Assembly: GCA_045810625.1 (NCBI GenBank)
Contig: JBJMVQ010000002.1
Coordinates: 1-64,000, forward strand
Source: JACQFZ01 sp045810625
GTDB taxonomy: Bacteria; Pseudomonadota; Gammaproteobacteria; Acidiferrobacterales; Sulfurifustaceae
DNA length: 64,000 bases
Direction of reading: 5' to 3'
Part shown: positions 23,711 to 33,218 of the stretch, one piece after another
Layout of the letters: every line of letters begins with the position of its first letter
How positions within the stretch are numbered: the stretch's first letter is position 1
Notes under the pieces: model-generated
The model's database searches: none
Told to the model about the DNA's origin: nothing
The model's input: only the letters and a program-made list of their open reading frames with translations
Program-made: the position numbers and the translations under genes

Positions 23711-25228
23711 TCAGGCGGTATCGCCGGTCTTCCCGACCGCAGCGGTTTCAAACCAGGGCGCGCGGGCGGTCATGATGAGTGATTTCGCGCGCTCCTCCGT
23801 CATACCTTCGACCGATAGCAGCTCATCGACCGATTGCTCGGCGAGCTCTTCGCGCGTCTTGATTCCCGAGGCCGCGAGTAGCCGCGCCGTATGTTCGTCC
23901 ATGCCTTCCATGTTCATGAGATCCGGCGCCGGCTCGGCCATGTTCAGCTTCTCCTCTTGCGCGATCGCTCGCGTCAGTAGTACGTCACGCGCGCGGTTGC
24001 GCAACTCGTCGACGAGCTCTTCGTCGAACTCCTCGATGGCGAGCAGCTCCTGTTTCGGCACGTACGCCACTTCTTCGAGATTCGTGAATCCTTCCTGCAC
24101 GAGGACCTGCGCGACGTTTTCGTCGACGTCGAGGCTCTCCTTGAAGAGATTGATGGCGTTCGCCGTCTCAGTGGCGCCCTTCTCGGTGGCCGCCTGCTCG
24201 GTCATAACGTTCAACTCCCAGCCGGTCAGGTCCGAGGCGAGGCGCACGTTCTGGCCGCCCCGGCCGATCGCCTGCGACAGCTGACGCTCGTCGACGATCA
24301 CGTCCATGCTGTGGAGCTCTTCGTCCACGACGATGGACATCACTTCTGCCGGCGCCAGCGCGTTGATCACGAACTGGGCAGGATTATCCGACCACAAAAT
24401 AATATCGACGCGCTCACCGGCAAGCTCGTTCGAAACACTCTGCACGCGCGAGCCGCGCATACCGACACAGGCGCCGATGGGATCGATACGCTGATCCTTG
24501 GAGCTCACCGCGATCTTCGCGCGCAGGCCCGGATCGCGCGCGGCGCCGTGAATCGTCACCAGCCCTTCGCTCGCCTCCGGCACCTCGAGCTTGAACAGCT
24601 CGACCAGGAGCTTCGGCGCGATGCGCGAGAGGATGAGCTGCGGTCCGCGCGGCACCGACTTTACGTCTTCGAGCAGCGCGCGAATCCGATCGCCGGGTCG
24701 CAACCCTTCGCGCGGAATCATGGCGCTCTTCGGCAGCAGCGCTTCGGCACTTCCGAGGTCGACGATCGCGTCGCCGCGCTCGAGACGCTTGACGACGCCG
24801 GTCACCATCTCGTCCTTGCGCGGGAGATATTGCTGCACGATCTGCTCGCGCTCCGCCTCGCGCACCTTTTGCATGATGACTTGCTTCGCGGCCTGCGCGG
24901 CAATGCGGCCGAACTCGACGGCTTCGAGCGGCTCCTCGATGTGACCGCCGACTTCGATATTGGGTTTGAGCTTGCGGGCTTCGGACAGGCGAATCTGATG
25001 GTCGGGGAACTCGAGCGTCTCGACTTCGTCCGGCATGACTTCCCAGCGGCGGAACGTATGATAGGCGCCGGTCTGACGGTCGATCTGGACACGCGCGTCG
25101 ATGTCCTCGGTGTAACGCTTGCGCGTCGCCGTCGCGAGTGCAGCCTCGATCGCCTGGAAGATCGTCTCTTTGTCGACGCCCTTTTCGCGCGAAACCGCGT
25201 CTACCACCATCAACACTTCGTTACCCAT
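23711..25228 (-). CDS. nusA: Transcription termination/antitermination factor NusA
   Basis: Binds RNA polymerase and modulates pausing, termination and rRNA antitermination. The 505-residue protein has the N-terminal polymerase-binding domain (MGNEVLMVVDAVSREKG), an S1 domain around 135-200, and two KH domains (GACVGMRGSRVQSV; IGRGGQNVRLAS). Two C-terminal acidic helix-hairpin repeats (about 365-425 and 440-495) are present, as in E. coli. It lies 199 bases after rimP, a spacer that includes a TTGC-CGAAGGTC/GACCTTCG-CAA hairpin near 25252. Confidence 0.98.
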   Translation of the reverse strand: MGNEVLMVVDAVSREKGVDKETIFQAIEAALATATRKRYTEDIDARVQIDRQTGAYHTFRRWEVMPDEVETLEFPDHQIRLSEARKLKPNIEVGGHIEEPLEAVEFGRIAAQAAKQVIMQKVREAEREQIVQQYLPRKDEMVTGVVKRLERGDAIVDLGSAEALLPKSAMIPREGLRPGDRIRALLEDVKSVPRGPQLILSRIAPKLLVELFKLEVPEASEGLVTIHGAARDPGLRAKIAVSSKDQRIDPIGACVGMRGSRVQSVSNELAGERVDIILWSDNPAQFVINALAPAEVMSIVVDEELHSMDVIVDERQLSQAIGRGGQNVRLASDLTGWELNVMTEQAATEKGATETANAINLFKESLDVDENVAQVLVQEGFTNLEEVAYVPKQELLAIEEFDEELVDELRNRARDVLLTRAIAQEEKLNMAEPAPDLMNMEGMDEHTARLLAASGIKTREELAEQSVDELLSVEGMTEERAKSLIMTARAPWFETAAVGKTGDTA

Positions 25229-25427
25229 ATCGCGTTTCCGTCTCTAGTGTTGCCGAAGGTCGTCCGGGACCTTCGCAACTGGCTTCGCCTTCGTCGCAGC
25301 AATGACTCCTACGTTCGAAACCCGAGTGCCCCTTCCTCGGCGCACCCGCGCGCCAACTTCACGCGACCCTCGCATGTCCGCTCCAGCTCGCATAGCGGCG
25401 ATACTTCATGCGGTATTAACGACACTG

Positions 25428-25883
25428 CTAAACCTGCGGCACCAGCCGTGCCCGCTCGATCGCGTCGAAGCGTAGATGGAATTGCTCGTTATCCACCTCG
25501 ACCACGATGCCGTCAGCGGTTGTGCTCGCCAGGCGCCCGGTAAAATTGCGACGCCCATCCAACGCGGTGGCTAACCGGACCTTAACGATCGCACCCTCGA
25601 ACCGGCGATAGTCCGCAACCGTAACCAGCGGACGATCGAGTCCGGGGGACGAAACCTCTAGCGTGTAAGTCCCGGGGAACGGGTCCTCGACATCCAGGAT
25701 CGCCGAGAGCTGGCGGCTCACGTCCGCACAATCGTCGACGGTGACGCCTTGCGGGCTATCTATATATACACGGAGCGTCTGATGTTGACGACCGCCCGCG
25801 AGCTCGACGTCGACCAGCTCGAACCCGAGCGCCTGCACGCCGGCCTGCAGCCGCTCCCGCAGAGCGGGGCCTACACCGCGCAT
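25428..25883 (-). CDS. rimP: Ribosome maturation factor RimP
   Basis: A 151-residue 30S assembly factor. The N-terminal domain contains GFELVDVELAGG and LRVYIDSPQGVTVDDCADVSR. The middle carries the DPFPGTYTLEVSSPGLDRPL signature, and a C-terminal Sm-like barrel ends in the DAIERARLVP segment. The start at 25883 (MRGVGPALRERL) is typical. It is the first protein gene downstream of tRNA-fMet, with a hairpin/T-run in between. Confidence 0.97.
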   Translation of the reverse strand: MRGVGPALRERLQAGVQALGFELVDVELAGGRQHQTLRVYIDSPQGVTVDDCADVSRQLSAILDVEDPFPGTYTLEVSSPGLDRPLVTVADYRRFEGAIVKVRLATALDGRRNFTGRLASTTADGIVVEVDNEQFHLRFDAIERARLVPQV

Positions 25884-25893
25884 AAGCTACTGT

Positions 25894-25926
25894 CCTAGAA
25901 AACAAAAGTGGGCGCGCGGCCCACTT
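25894..25926 (-). terminator. Terminator/attenuator between tRNA-fMet and rimP
   Basis: Minus strand: AAGTGGGC and GCCCACTT form an eight-pair stem with a five-base loop (25906-25926), followed by TTGTTTTC. It can release the short tRNA transcript while letting part of the polymerases through to rimP-nusA-infB, as is known for metY-rimP in E. coli. Confidence 0.6.
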
Positions 25927-26115
25927 ATTGTCACAACACTTTAAATACGGGGGCGAATTATAAGCCGTTTTCTTTAAATCTCAATCGCACCGGCCAACTC
26001 GACCCGCCAACGGCTCGGCTCACCGGATTCAGAGAGGACGCCTTCGCGGGGCCTTCGCGGGATTAAGTGCGTTATGCCAACGTCGCCGCCGGGGTCGGCG
26101 GCGAATCTGAGATAT

Positions 26116-26192
<77 letters not shown>

Positions 26193-26204
26193 GCAGGGGC
26201 GGCA

Positions 26205-26232
26205 GTTTAACGCCCACTACCCGGGAATTCAA
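26205..26232 (-). promoter_or_regulatory. Candidate promoter of tRNA-fMet
   Basis: Minus strand: TTGAAT (26232-26227), 16 bases, TTAAAC (26210-26205). The expected start would be about six bases before the mature tRNA. The boxes are only moderately close to consensus. Confidence 0.4.
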
Positions 26233-26302
26233 CAAAACATCACGAGGGTAGGCACCTCACAGCGTGCCCCGTTGACGTCGATTGCGCGTGCGAGCTGGCT
26301 GC

Positions 26303-29257
26303 TCAACTCGACTGCGACTTGCGCCGCTGTCTCGCGGGATGCGTGCCGATGCGCATTCCCCAACAGTCCTCCTGCACCCATTCTTGCAAAGCTTCGGCGG
26401 GCAACGGCGGGCTGATGAAAAAACCTTGCGCGACATCGCAACCAAGCATAACCAGCCGGTCGAATGTCGTTTGATCTTGCACACCCTCGGCCACGACTTT
26501 GAGATTGAGCTCGTGCCCGAGGCTCACCGTCGAACGCACGATGCTTTGTGAGTCCTGCTGAGTAGACATATCGATGACGAATGATTTGTCGATCTTGACC
26601 GAATCGACCGGGAGCTTCTTCAGATAGCTCAACGACGAGTATCCGGTTCCGAAGTCGTCAATGAAGAGCGCGATCCCCATCGCCCGCAACCGCTGCAAAA
26701 TCGCGAGCGCAGCTTCAGGGTCCTCCATCACGGCGCCTTCGGTAATCTCGATCTCGATCCAGCTCGGCTCGGCGCCGTACTCGTTCAACAGGCGCTGCAG
26801 CTTGTCCACGAGCCCGGGGTCGCGGAGGTTTCGCGCGGAGAGATTGACGGCAATGGGTATGGCAAGACCCTGTTCGCGCCAGAGCGTGGACTGACGTAAT
26901 GCCGCCCCGATGACCCATTCCGTCAGCGGCTTGATGAGACCCGTTTGCTCCGCCAACGGGATGAACTCGTTCGGCGGCAGCACGCCCGCGCGCGGATGAA
27001 TCCATCGGACGAGCGCTTCGACACCGCATACGCCGCCGTCGAACACGCTTATCTTCGGCTGGTAGTGCAGAGCGAGCTCACTCGACTCGATCGCACTGCG
27101 CAACTCCCCGACCATCGTCAACCGCTGTGCCCGATTTTCCCGTTGCTCGGGCGTGTAGAGACCGTAGCCCCTTCCGGATTTCTTCGCCGCATGCAGGGCG
27201 ACATCGGCGTGACGCATCAGTTGCACACCATCGCGACCATGCGCGGGGAAGAGCGAGATGCCGATCGTCGCGCTCACGTCGATCCGCAAATCGCCGATGG
27301 CGAACGGAATATCCAACGCTTCGAGGATTTGCGCAGCCATGACTCCGGCTTCGTCCGCATGGTCCAAACGGCATAGGACGGCGAACTCGTCGCCGCGCAT
27401 GCGGGCGAGCATCGCGTTGTCCTTCAAGGTTGCCCCAATGCGTGCCCCCACCTCTTTCAGCAGCTGATCGCCGTGATGGAAGCCAAGGGCGTCGTTGATG
27501 TCGCGCAGCCGCGTGAGGTCGACGATGAGCAGCGCGAGCAGACGATCGAACGATCGCGCTTCGGCCAGCGCGCGGCGTAGTCGGTCCTCGAACAGCGCAT
27601 GATTCGGCAGACCGGTCAGGCGATCGTAATACGCCATGCGCTCGATGGTCGCGTGCGCCTGGTCGTGCTGTACTCGGGCCCGCAGCAGCGCGATTCCGGC
27701 CGCCAGATCCTGCGCGACTTCGGTCAGCAGCTCGAGCTCCTCGGCGACGAAAGCGTTCACCTCTTCGGAATAAACGGCAAGCGCGCCGACGATCTGCCCA
27801 CCGACGTCGAGCGGGAACGCGGCGACCGACGCATATCCGAGTCGCCGCGCGCGCTCGCGCCGCTCGGGACTGCGATCATCGGGGAGGTTCCGCGCGACAT
27901 ACGGTTTTGCAGCGCGAACAGCGGTGCCGACTGGGCCGGGACCGAGGCCGGCATCCCGGCTCGCGATAACCTCCGCGAGCGCTTCAAGCCCCCCGGGATA
28001 GCCCGCCTGTGCCCTAGCGCGCACCGAAGCCCGTTCGTGCTGCTCTTGGTAGCCAATCCACGCAAACCGATAGCCCCCCACCTCGACGACGATACGACAC
28101 ACTTCGTTCAGCAGAGCCACTTCTTCAGTGGCGCGAGCGATCGCCCGATTACCTTCGTTGAGTGCTTTTAAGATCCGATTCACACGCTGCAGCGATGAAG
28201 CCATGCTGTCGAACGTCTGAGCCAGCTGCCCGATCTCCTCGGTCTTACCGTGCGTCAAACCGCTGCGCGCGCTCAAGTCACCTTGCCCCACTCTTTTTGC
28301 AGCCGCAGCGAGCGCCTTGATTCGCCGCAGAACGAACACATCGCCGAGCGACCACGCCAACGCCGTAGCGAGCAGCGAAATGACGACCACCAGTACCAAA
28401 CTGTGCATGAACTCGCGGTTGGCGGTTGCGAAAACAGCCGCGGCGGAAAGCCCGACCGCGACATGGACGTTCCCGCCCGGAACATCATGCAGCGGCGCAA
28501 AAGCGAAAATGCGATCGACGCCATCGAGTCCTTTGATCTCGGCGGTCCCTCCGCGCGGATGCGCCAAGATGGATTGGATCAGCGGGGATGCAGGAAGGGC
28601 CATGCCGACCCATTTCTCGGAGTCCGGAAAATGCGCGAGCACGGTGCCGCGGCTGTCGATCGCCATCAGGACGGAATTCGCCGGCTGCTCGTTGGTAGCG
28701 ATCAACTGATTGAGCCAGTCGAGGTCGAGCGCAGCGAACACCACGCGTCGTACTTCGCCGCGCGCGTCGACCACGGCTTGGCCGAAATTGACGCTATTCA
28801 AACCGGTCGTCCGGCCGATCTGATAGTCGCCCACACCGAAATCGCGCGACTCGATGGCGCGAACGAAGTAGGACCGATCGGCGATATTTACCTTCGCGGT
28901 GCTCGGATGAGACCGGCAAATGACCGTACCATCGCGCAGCGCGACGCCGATGTTGCGATAGTACGGAAAGGGTTTCAGGACCTCGGCGAAGGTTCGATGG
29001 CAGGCGCGGCCGTCCCGCCCCTCCCGCACTTCCGGCAGCTTGGAAAGACTGACCAGCAGTTGCCGGGTACTGGCGAGTAAGCGACGCTGCTCGCGGGCGG
29101 CAAGCTGAACGAGGTTCGTAGCCTCGCGAGCGGCATCCGACGCGGCTTCTTGCCGTTCCAGAATGGCGCTATACGTGCTCGCCGCAAACGCCGGGACGAT
29201 AGCGAAAAGCACCAGCAGCAGCAGGCGCGCGCGCAACCCGGAGAAATACCGCTTCAT
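26303..29257 (-). CDS. Membrane GGDEF-EAL cyclic-di-GMP enzyme with cache, HAMP and GAF
   Basis: 984 residues. An N-terminal membrane helix (about 8-28) precedes a periplasmic double-cache sensor (about 35-275), a second helix (about 285-305), and HAMP (about 305-365). A GAF domain (about 375-535), GGDEF (about 550-710) and EAL (about 725-965) follow. The EAL motif EALVRW and downstream metal/catalytic residues (NLSARNL, EITEGAVM, DDFGTGYSSL, KIDKSF, AEGV) are intact, so phosphodiesterase activity is likely. The cyclase signature reads MRGDEF, with Arg in the first Gly position, so cyclase activity is uncertain and the domain may be regulatory. It is the first gene of the accessory block lying between nuo and tRNA-fMet. 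Confidence 0.93.
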   Translation of the reverse strand: MKRYFSGLRARLLLLVLFAIVPAFAASTYSAILERQEAASDAAREATNLVQLAAREQRRLLASTRQLLVSLSKLPEVREGRDGRACHRTFAEVLKPFPYYRNIGVALRDGTVICRSHPSTAKVNIADRSYFVRAIESRDFGVGDYQIGRTTGLNSVNFGQAVVDARGEVRRVVFAALDLDWLNQLIATNEQPANSVLMAIDSRGTVLAHFPDSEKWVGMALPASPLIQSILAHPRGGTAEIKGLDGVDRIFAFAPLHDVPGGNVHVAVGLSAAAVFATANREFMHSLVLVVVISLLATALAWSLGDVFVLRRIKALAAAAKRVGQGDLSARSGLTHGKTEEIGQLAQTFDSMASSLQRVNRILKALNEGNRAIARATEEVALLNEVCRIVVEVGGYRFAWIGYQEQHERASVRARAQAGYPGGLEALAEVIASRDAGLGPGPVGTAVRAAKPYVARNLPDDRSPERRERARRLGYASVAAFPLDVGGQIVGALAVYSEEVNAFVAEELELLTEVAQDLAAGIALLRARVQHDQAHATIERMAYYDRLTGLPNHALFEDRLRRALAEARSFDRLLALLIVDLTRLRDINDALGFHHGDQLLKEVGARIGATLKDNAMLARMRGDEFAVLCRLDHADEAGVMAAQILEALDIPFAIGDLRIDVSATIGISLFPAHGRDGVQLMRHADVALHAAKKSGRGYGLYTPEQRENRAQRLTMVGELRSAIESSELALHYQPKISVFDGGVCGVEALVRWIHPRAGVLPPNEFIPLAEQTGLIKPLTEWVIGAALRQSTLWREQGLAIPIAVNLSARNLRDPGLVDKLQRLLNEYGAEPSWIEIEITEGAVMEDPEAALAILQRLRAMGIALFIDDFGTGYSSLSYLKKLPVDSVKIDKSFVIDMSTQQDSQSIVRSTVSLGHELNLKVVAEGVQDQTTFDRLVMLGCDVAQGFFISPPLPAEALQEWVQEDCWGMRIGTHPARQRRKSQSS

Positions 29258-29587
29258 CCTCGCATCCCTGGCTCAGCCCGAAGAATTCCCCAAAAACAAG
29301 CAAATCACGTGCCGGGTGGACACCGATTCTGTTCTTTTTTTCGGTCGATTTAGGGTGTGGTTTCAGACACGGGTTACTTGCGCCGGCATGGCGCCGACAA
29401 AAGGCCCAGCCCGCCGCATAGCCGATCGGTGCTCATCTGCGCCGCTTCATCTCGCCATATCAATAACTTGGCTCCTGGTCAGGCGCGCGCGGGGGACGCA
29501 GAGATGGGTCATACCCAACCAGCGCACTCGGGCGGTACAAGAAATTAGTCGCGCGCGGAATCGACGAAGAAGAGTTGCGAAGGAGAC
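29258..29587. other. Intergenic stretch, no gene seen
   Basis: A 330-base region between two leftward genes. It contains the 5' leader of the GGDEF-EAL gene. I looked for a cyclic-di-GMP riboswitch core, and the pattern is not there. A T-run near 29334-29341 has no stem beside it. No gene is supported. Confidence 0.4.
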
Positions 29588-30106
29588 TCAGTCGCTCGCG
29601 AAGCGGACAGTCTGCACGCTCCAGCCCCGCTTACCGGCTTCAAGGATAAGGCACGACGGACCTCCGTACGTACGCACGCGACCGCCGGCGCCCGGGTTGA
29701 GGACCCACGGTAAACGTTCGCAGTCGGTGGTGAGCCGATGCGTGTGACCGTAAACCACTGCCCGCGCCTGCGCATACAGACGCCGTAACCGTTCATGCCG
29801 TTTGTTCGCCGGCCGAATCCTATCGGCGTGCGTCACCACCAAGGCACCGCCGGGAAGGTCCAACGTCAGCTGTTCAGGAAGGTCGTGTAGAAACTCGCGC
29901 TCGCCCGTCGGCCATTTGGCCGGCGTATCGTTGTTACCACGGACCGCGAGCACCACGGCGACGGCGCCGAGCTCGTGCAAGACCTCCCCGTTGCCGATGT
30001 CCCCGGCGTGAACGACGTAATCGCAGCGCGACGTGAGCTGCACGATGCGCGCGTCGACCGCCCCGTGCGTGTCCGAGACAAGAAGAACGCGAGCGCGAGC
30101 TGTCAT
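29588..30106 (-). CDS. YfcE-family metallophosphoesterase
   Basis: A 172-residue calcineurin-like phosphodiesterase. The metal-site motifs run in order: Ser-Asp-Thr-His-Gly near 12-16, His-Ala-Gly-Asp, Gly-Asn-Asn-Asp, Thr-His, and Gly-His-Thr-His, followed by Asn-Pro-Gly. These are the usual two-metal ligands of the MJ0936/YfcE group, which hydrolyses phosphodiesters in vitro with uncertain natural substrates. The ATG at 30106 has AAAGG upstream; a GTG three codons earlier is possible. It diverges from the MFS gene. Confidence 0.9.
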   Translation of the reverse strand: MTARARVLLVSDTHGAVDARIVQLTSRCDYVVHAGDIGNGEVLHELGAVAVVLAVRGNNDTPAKWPTGEREFLHDLPEQLTLDLPGGALVVTHADRIRPANKRHERLRRLYAQARAVVYGHTHRLTTDCERLPWVLNPGAGGRVRTYGGPSCLILEAGKRGWSVQTVRFASD

Positions 30107-30225
30107 CGCGCGCACCTTTCATCGAACCCGCGCCAGGGCGTTGACGAATTGAGCACGCGTCCGCGCATCCCGAGTGATCGTTGGTCGCGTGGTGCTTGCA
30201 ATCGACAGACTGCGGTTTGTGCCGC

Positions 30226-31701
30226 ATGAGCGGCGAACGGTGCATGGATCAGCAACGTATCATTGAAACGATCCATGATTCTCTCGCGATCAGCATGAAA
30301 GTCGCATTCTCCTCCAACCCGCGGGTTGCACAATCGTTGCGTCATTCGGTGCGCGACGGCGTGGCCTACTCGGTCATGAGCGGCGTCGGGGAAACTTATT
30401 TTGCCGCTTACGCGTTGTTCCTCGGCGCGACCGCGGCGCAGGTTTCGCTGCTCGCGGCAATCCCACCGCTTTTCGGCGCGGTCACGCAACTGTTTGCCGC
30501 CTGGCTCGAGGGACGCGCCGGCACGCGGCGCGCGCTGATCGTATCGAGCGCGCTCCTGCACGCGCTCTCGTGGTTCCCTATCGTATGGGCGCCGTATCTT
30601 TTTCCAGCGCACGCCGTTACGGCAATGGTCGGGTGTATCGTCTTGTATCACGCCTGGATCGGGTTCGGCGCGCCGCTCTGGTGTAGTCTCATGGCCGACC
30701 TCGTTCCCGCCCGCAAACGCGGCCGATTCTTCGGCGGCCGCACGCGGCTGATGAGCGTCGCGAGCTTCGCCGCGCTCGTCGTCGGCGGGCTGGTGCTCGA
30801 ATTTTTCCAGGCGCGCGGCAGCACCCGGTTCGGTTTTGCGGTCATCTTCACCGCCGCCGCCGCCGCGCGGATGTATTCGGTCTACCACCTTTCCCGAATG
30901 GTCGAGCCGAACACGACCGATCCCGTTCCGCGGCCGGCTCGATCGGCCCCGACGTGCCGCTATCAAACCCGCTTCATCCGATTTTCGATATTTATCACCG
31001 CGATGAATTTTGCCGTCGCGGTGGCGGGTCCTTTCTTTACCGTTTATATGCTGCGGGACCTCGGGTTTTCCTACCTGCAGTTCACGGCCGCCACGGCGAT
31101 CGCCGTGGTCGCGCAATTTCTCACACTCCGGACGTGGGGACGCCTTGCAGATCTGTTCGGCAACCGCGCGGTTTTGGCGACCAGCGGCGTAATAGTCCCG
31201 CTGGTGCCGGCGCTATGGCTGTTGTCACCGAGCTTCGCTTGGGTGCTGTTCATCCAGGCGCTCGCCGGGTGGAGCTGGGCGGGGTTCAGTCTCGCGGCGG
31301 GCAACCACCTCTACGACGTCGTCAGGCCTGATCGACGTGCGGTTTACTGGGCCACGCACAATCTCATGAACAACCTCGGCGCCTGCGGCGGCGCGCTAAT
31401 CGGCGGCGTGATGAGCGAGCTTTTCCCGTCGACCTTTACGTTGTTCGGCCATGTCGTGCATTGGACCAGCGGGTTGTGGGCGCTGCTGCTCCTCTCCGCT
31501 ATTCTGCGCGCCTTTGCGCTCGTGACGTTCCTGCCGACGATCGAAGAAGTCCGGCCGGTGCCGGCATTTTCAGCGCGCGCCTTCGTCTTCCGGATGATCC
31601 GTTCGAATCAGCTGGCGGGGTTCGTCCTCGACCGCTTAGGCCTCGGTCGCCGTCGCCGCCGGCCGGCGCGGGCCAGCCGTCCCCAGACACATACGTCCTG
31701 A
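30226..31701 (+). CDS. MFS transporter
   Basis: About 490 residues with a soluble N-terminal stretch (about 40 residues) and about 12 hydrophobic helices in two six-helix halves. A basic loop after helix 4-5 (PARKRGRFFGGRTRL) and an intracellular loop with Arg-Leu-Ala-Asp-Leu-Phe-Gly-Asn-Arg in the second half are MFS signatures. The C-terminal tail is very basic (LGRRRRRPARASR). I start at the ATG at 30226; 30244 is also possible. No substrate is indicated. It lies about 200 bases before the ECF sigma gene and may be independent of it. Confidence 0.88.
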   Translation: MSGERCMDQQRIIETIHDSLAISMKVAFSSNPRVAQSLRHSVRDGVAYSVMSGVGETYFAAYALFLGATAAQVSLLAAIPPLFGAVTQLFAAWLEGRAGTRRALIVSSALLHALSWFPIVWAPYLFPAHAVTAMVGCIVLYHAWIGFGAPLWCSLMADLVPARKRGRFFGGRTRLMSVASFAALVVGGLVLEFFQARGSTRFGFAVIFTAAAAARMYSVYHLSRMVEPNTTDPVPRPARSAPTCRYQTRFIRFSIFITAMNFAVAVAGPFFTVYMLRDLGFSYLQFTAATAIAVVAQFLTLRTWGRLADLFGNRAVLATSGVIVPLVPALWLLSPSFAWVLFIQALAGWSWAGFSLAAGNHLYDVVRPDRRAVYWATHNLMNNLGACGGALIGGVMSELFPSTFTLFGHVVHWTSGLWALLLLSAILRAFALVTFLPTIEEVRPVPAFSARAFVFRMIRSNQLAGFVLDRLGLGRRRRRPARASRPQTHTS

Positions 31702-31853
31702 GGAGCATTTTTTCTTTCTCCGGTAAGCATTTACCGTTGCCCCTCCCTACCCCATTTCGACCTGCCGGCCGCCGACAAAAGGCCTTGTGCCGAGAGAGCT
31801 TGCGCCAGTAACCTGGATATCGGCCCGCAATTGCGGTCGGGGCCCCTTCGGGT

Positions 31854-31880
31854 GGAATAAAGGAAAACTGACGCAAGTCT
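31854..31880 (+). promoter_or_regulatory. Candidate ECF-type promoter of the sigma operon
   Basis: GGAATAAA (31854-31861), 15 bases, then GTCT (31877-31880), which resembles the GGAA-type -35 and GTC-type -10 boxes of ECF sigma factors. It lies 18 bases before the sigma gene start, so autoregulation is plausible but only inferred. Confidence 0.3.
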
Positions 31881-31897
31881 CTCTGCAGGACGGATCC

Positions 31898-32479
31898 GTG
31901 ACGGAACATCCGCAACACCGGCGGTTTGAAGATTTATTTCTGCCGCATCTCGACGCTGCGTACCAGCTTGCGCGCTGGCTGGTTGGCAATCCGCAGGACG
32001 CGGAGGACCTCACGCAGGAGGCCTATTTGCGCGCCTTCAAGTTCTTTGTCACCTTCAACGGGACGAGCCCGCGCGCGTGGTTGCTCGCCATCGTGCGAAA
32101 CACCTGCTACACGTGGATGAAAGAGCGGCGTCGGGAAAAACTACACGCGTCATTTGAAGAAGAAGAGGCGCGCAGTGCGGAAATGCAGAGCGCCACGATG
32201 AGAGAGCGCGACGCCGTCTACGGGAGCCCCGAATCGATCTTCGCACGCGAGGAGGTTGCGCAGCTGCTGAACCTCGCGATCGAGAAACTGCCGCTGCCGT
32301 TTCGCGAGATCATCGTGCTGCGCGAACTGGAAGAACTGTCGTACAGAGAGATCGCGGTCGTGCTGTCCATTCCGATCGGCACCGTGATGTCGCGAATCGC
32401 GCGCAGTCGCCGGATGTTGGGCGAATACTTGAAGGGCATGAGCGAGGAATCGTGGAATGGAATGCAGCGGAGTGTCTGA
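31898..32479 (+). CDS. ECF-family RNA polymerase sigma factor
   Basis: A 193-residue group-4 sigma factor. Region 2 (about 10-80) includes LARWLVGNPQDAEDLTQEAYLRAFK. Region 4 (about 125-180) includes LPFREIIVLRELEELSYREIAVVL and IPIGTVMSRIARSRRML, the -35-binding helix-turn-helix. The GTG at 31898, with AGGA nine bases upstream, is chosen because homology begins there; the frame is open further upstream. It overlaps the anti-sigma gene by 23 bases, the usual pairing. Confidence 0.94.
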   Translation: MTEHPQHRRFEDLFLPHLDAAYQLARWLVGNPQDAEDLTQEAYLRAFKFFVTFNGTSPRAWLLAIVRNTCYTWMKERRREKLHASFEEEEARSAEMQSATMRERDAVYGSPESIFAREEVAQLLNLAIEKLPLPFREIIVLRELEELSYREIAVVLSIPIGTVMSRIARSRRMLGEYLKGMSEESWNGMQRSV

Positions 32480-33218
32480 GGCGCTTCCGGCATACCTCGA
32501 TCACGAGCTGACGGCGCAAGAATCGCTCGCGATTGAAAACCATCTGACGGTTTGCATGAGCTGCCGTGCGCTATTTGAACAACAAGAGAAGCTCCTTGCC
32601 GCCGTGAAAAAACATGCCGTTCGATTTACCGCCCCTCCTCGCCTCGAAGATCGAATCCGGAGCGTGTTGCGAAAACCCACACGGGGCGCGAGACGACTCG
32701 CGCGTTGGATGCCGCAAAACCGGCCGGCCTTCGCTGCAGCACTCGTCGCCGTCGCCGCGGTCGCCTGGACGATCGGGCTCTATTCCAATCTTCCCTCGAC
32801 AAGCCGGCCGGAGACGCTCTCGGATCAAATCATCGACAGCCACGTCCGCGCGCTCATCGTCCAACACACTGTCGACGTCAGCTCGTCGGATCGCCACGCC
32901 GTGAAGCCCTGGTTCAACGGCAAACTCGACTTTTCGCCGCCGGTTAAGGACCTCGGCGCCGACTTCCCGCTGGTCGGCGGCCGCCTCGACTATTTCAACC
33001 ATCGGCCGGCGGCCGCATTGGTCTATCGCCGACGTGCGCACATCATTACCGTCTTCGTCAGCCGGACCGAGGAGTACGGCAACGCGCTGCCCCCGCTTCT
33101 GTCCCGCCGCGGGTACCACTTGTTCAGTTGGAGGCAGGGCGAAATGGACTTTTCGATCGTCTCCGATCTCAACGTCGAAGAGCTCACCACGTTCAAGAAG
33201 CTCTACTCTTCTTCGTAG
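32457..33218 (+). CDS. Zinc-binding anti-sigma factor
   Basis: A 253-residue single-pass membrane protein. The N-terminal ZAS-like domain has His29-x3-Cys33-x2-Cys36 (ENHLTVCMSC) and an earlier Cys3. A membrane helix lies at about 89-107, and the C-terminal part is periplasmic. ZAS domains hold the sigma factor until a redox, metal or envelope signal frees it. The periplasmic region ends in a conserved-looking segment (YHLFSWRQGEMDFSIVSDL) of the kind seen in ECF partners. It overlaps the sigma gene and precedes the CHRD gene by 238 bases. Confidence 0.9.
   Translation: MECSGVSEALPAYLDHELTAQESLAIENHLTVCMSCRALFEQQEKLLAAVKKHAVRFTAPPRLEDRIRSVLRKPTRGARRLARWMPQNRPAFAAALVAVAAVAWTIGLYSNLPSTSRPETLSDQIIDSHVRALIVQHTVDVSSSDRHAVKPWFNGKLDFSPPVKDLGADFPLVGGRLDYFNHRPAAALVYRRRAHIITVFVSRTEEYGNALPPLLSRRGYHLFSWRQGEMDFSIVSDLNVEELTTFKKLYSSS

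Noticed and set aside
21210..24284. Very long open frame opposite infB and nusA (about 1000 codons)
   Set aside because: High-GC codon usage of the real genes keeps the antisense frame open; its translation is His/Arg/Leu-rich without family resemblance.
29258..29587. Possible cyclic-di-GMP riboswitch near the GGDEF-EAL gene
   Set aside because: A GGACGCA-like string is present, but the other conserved blocks of the GEMM fold are missing.
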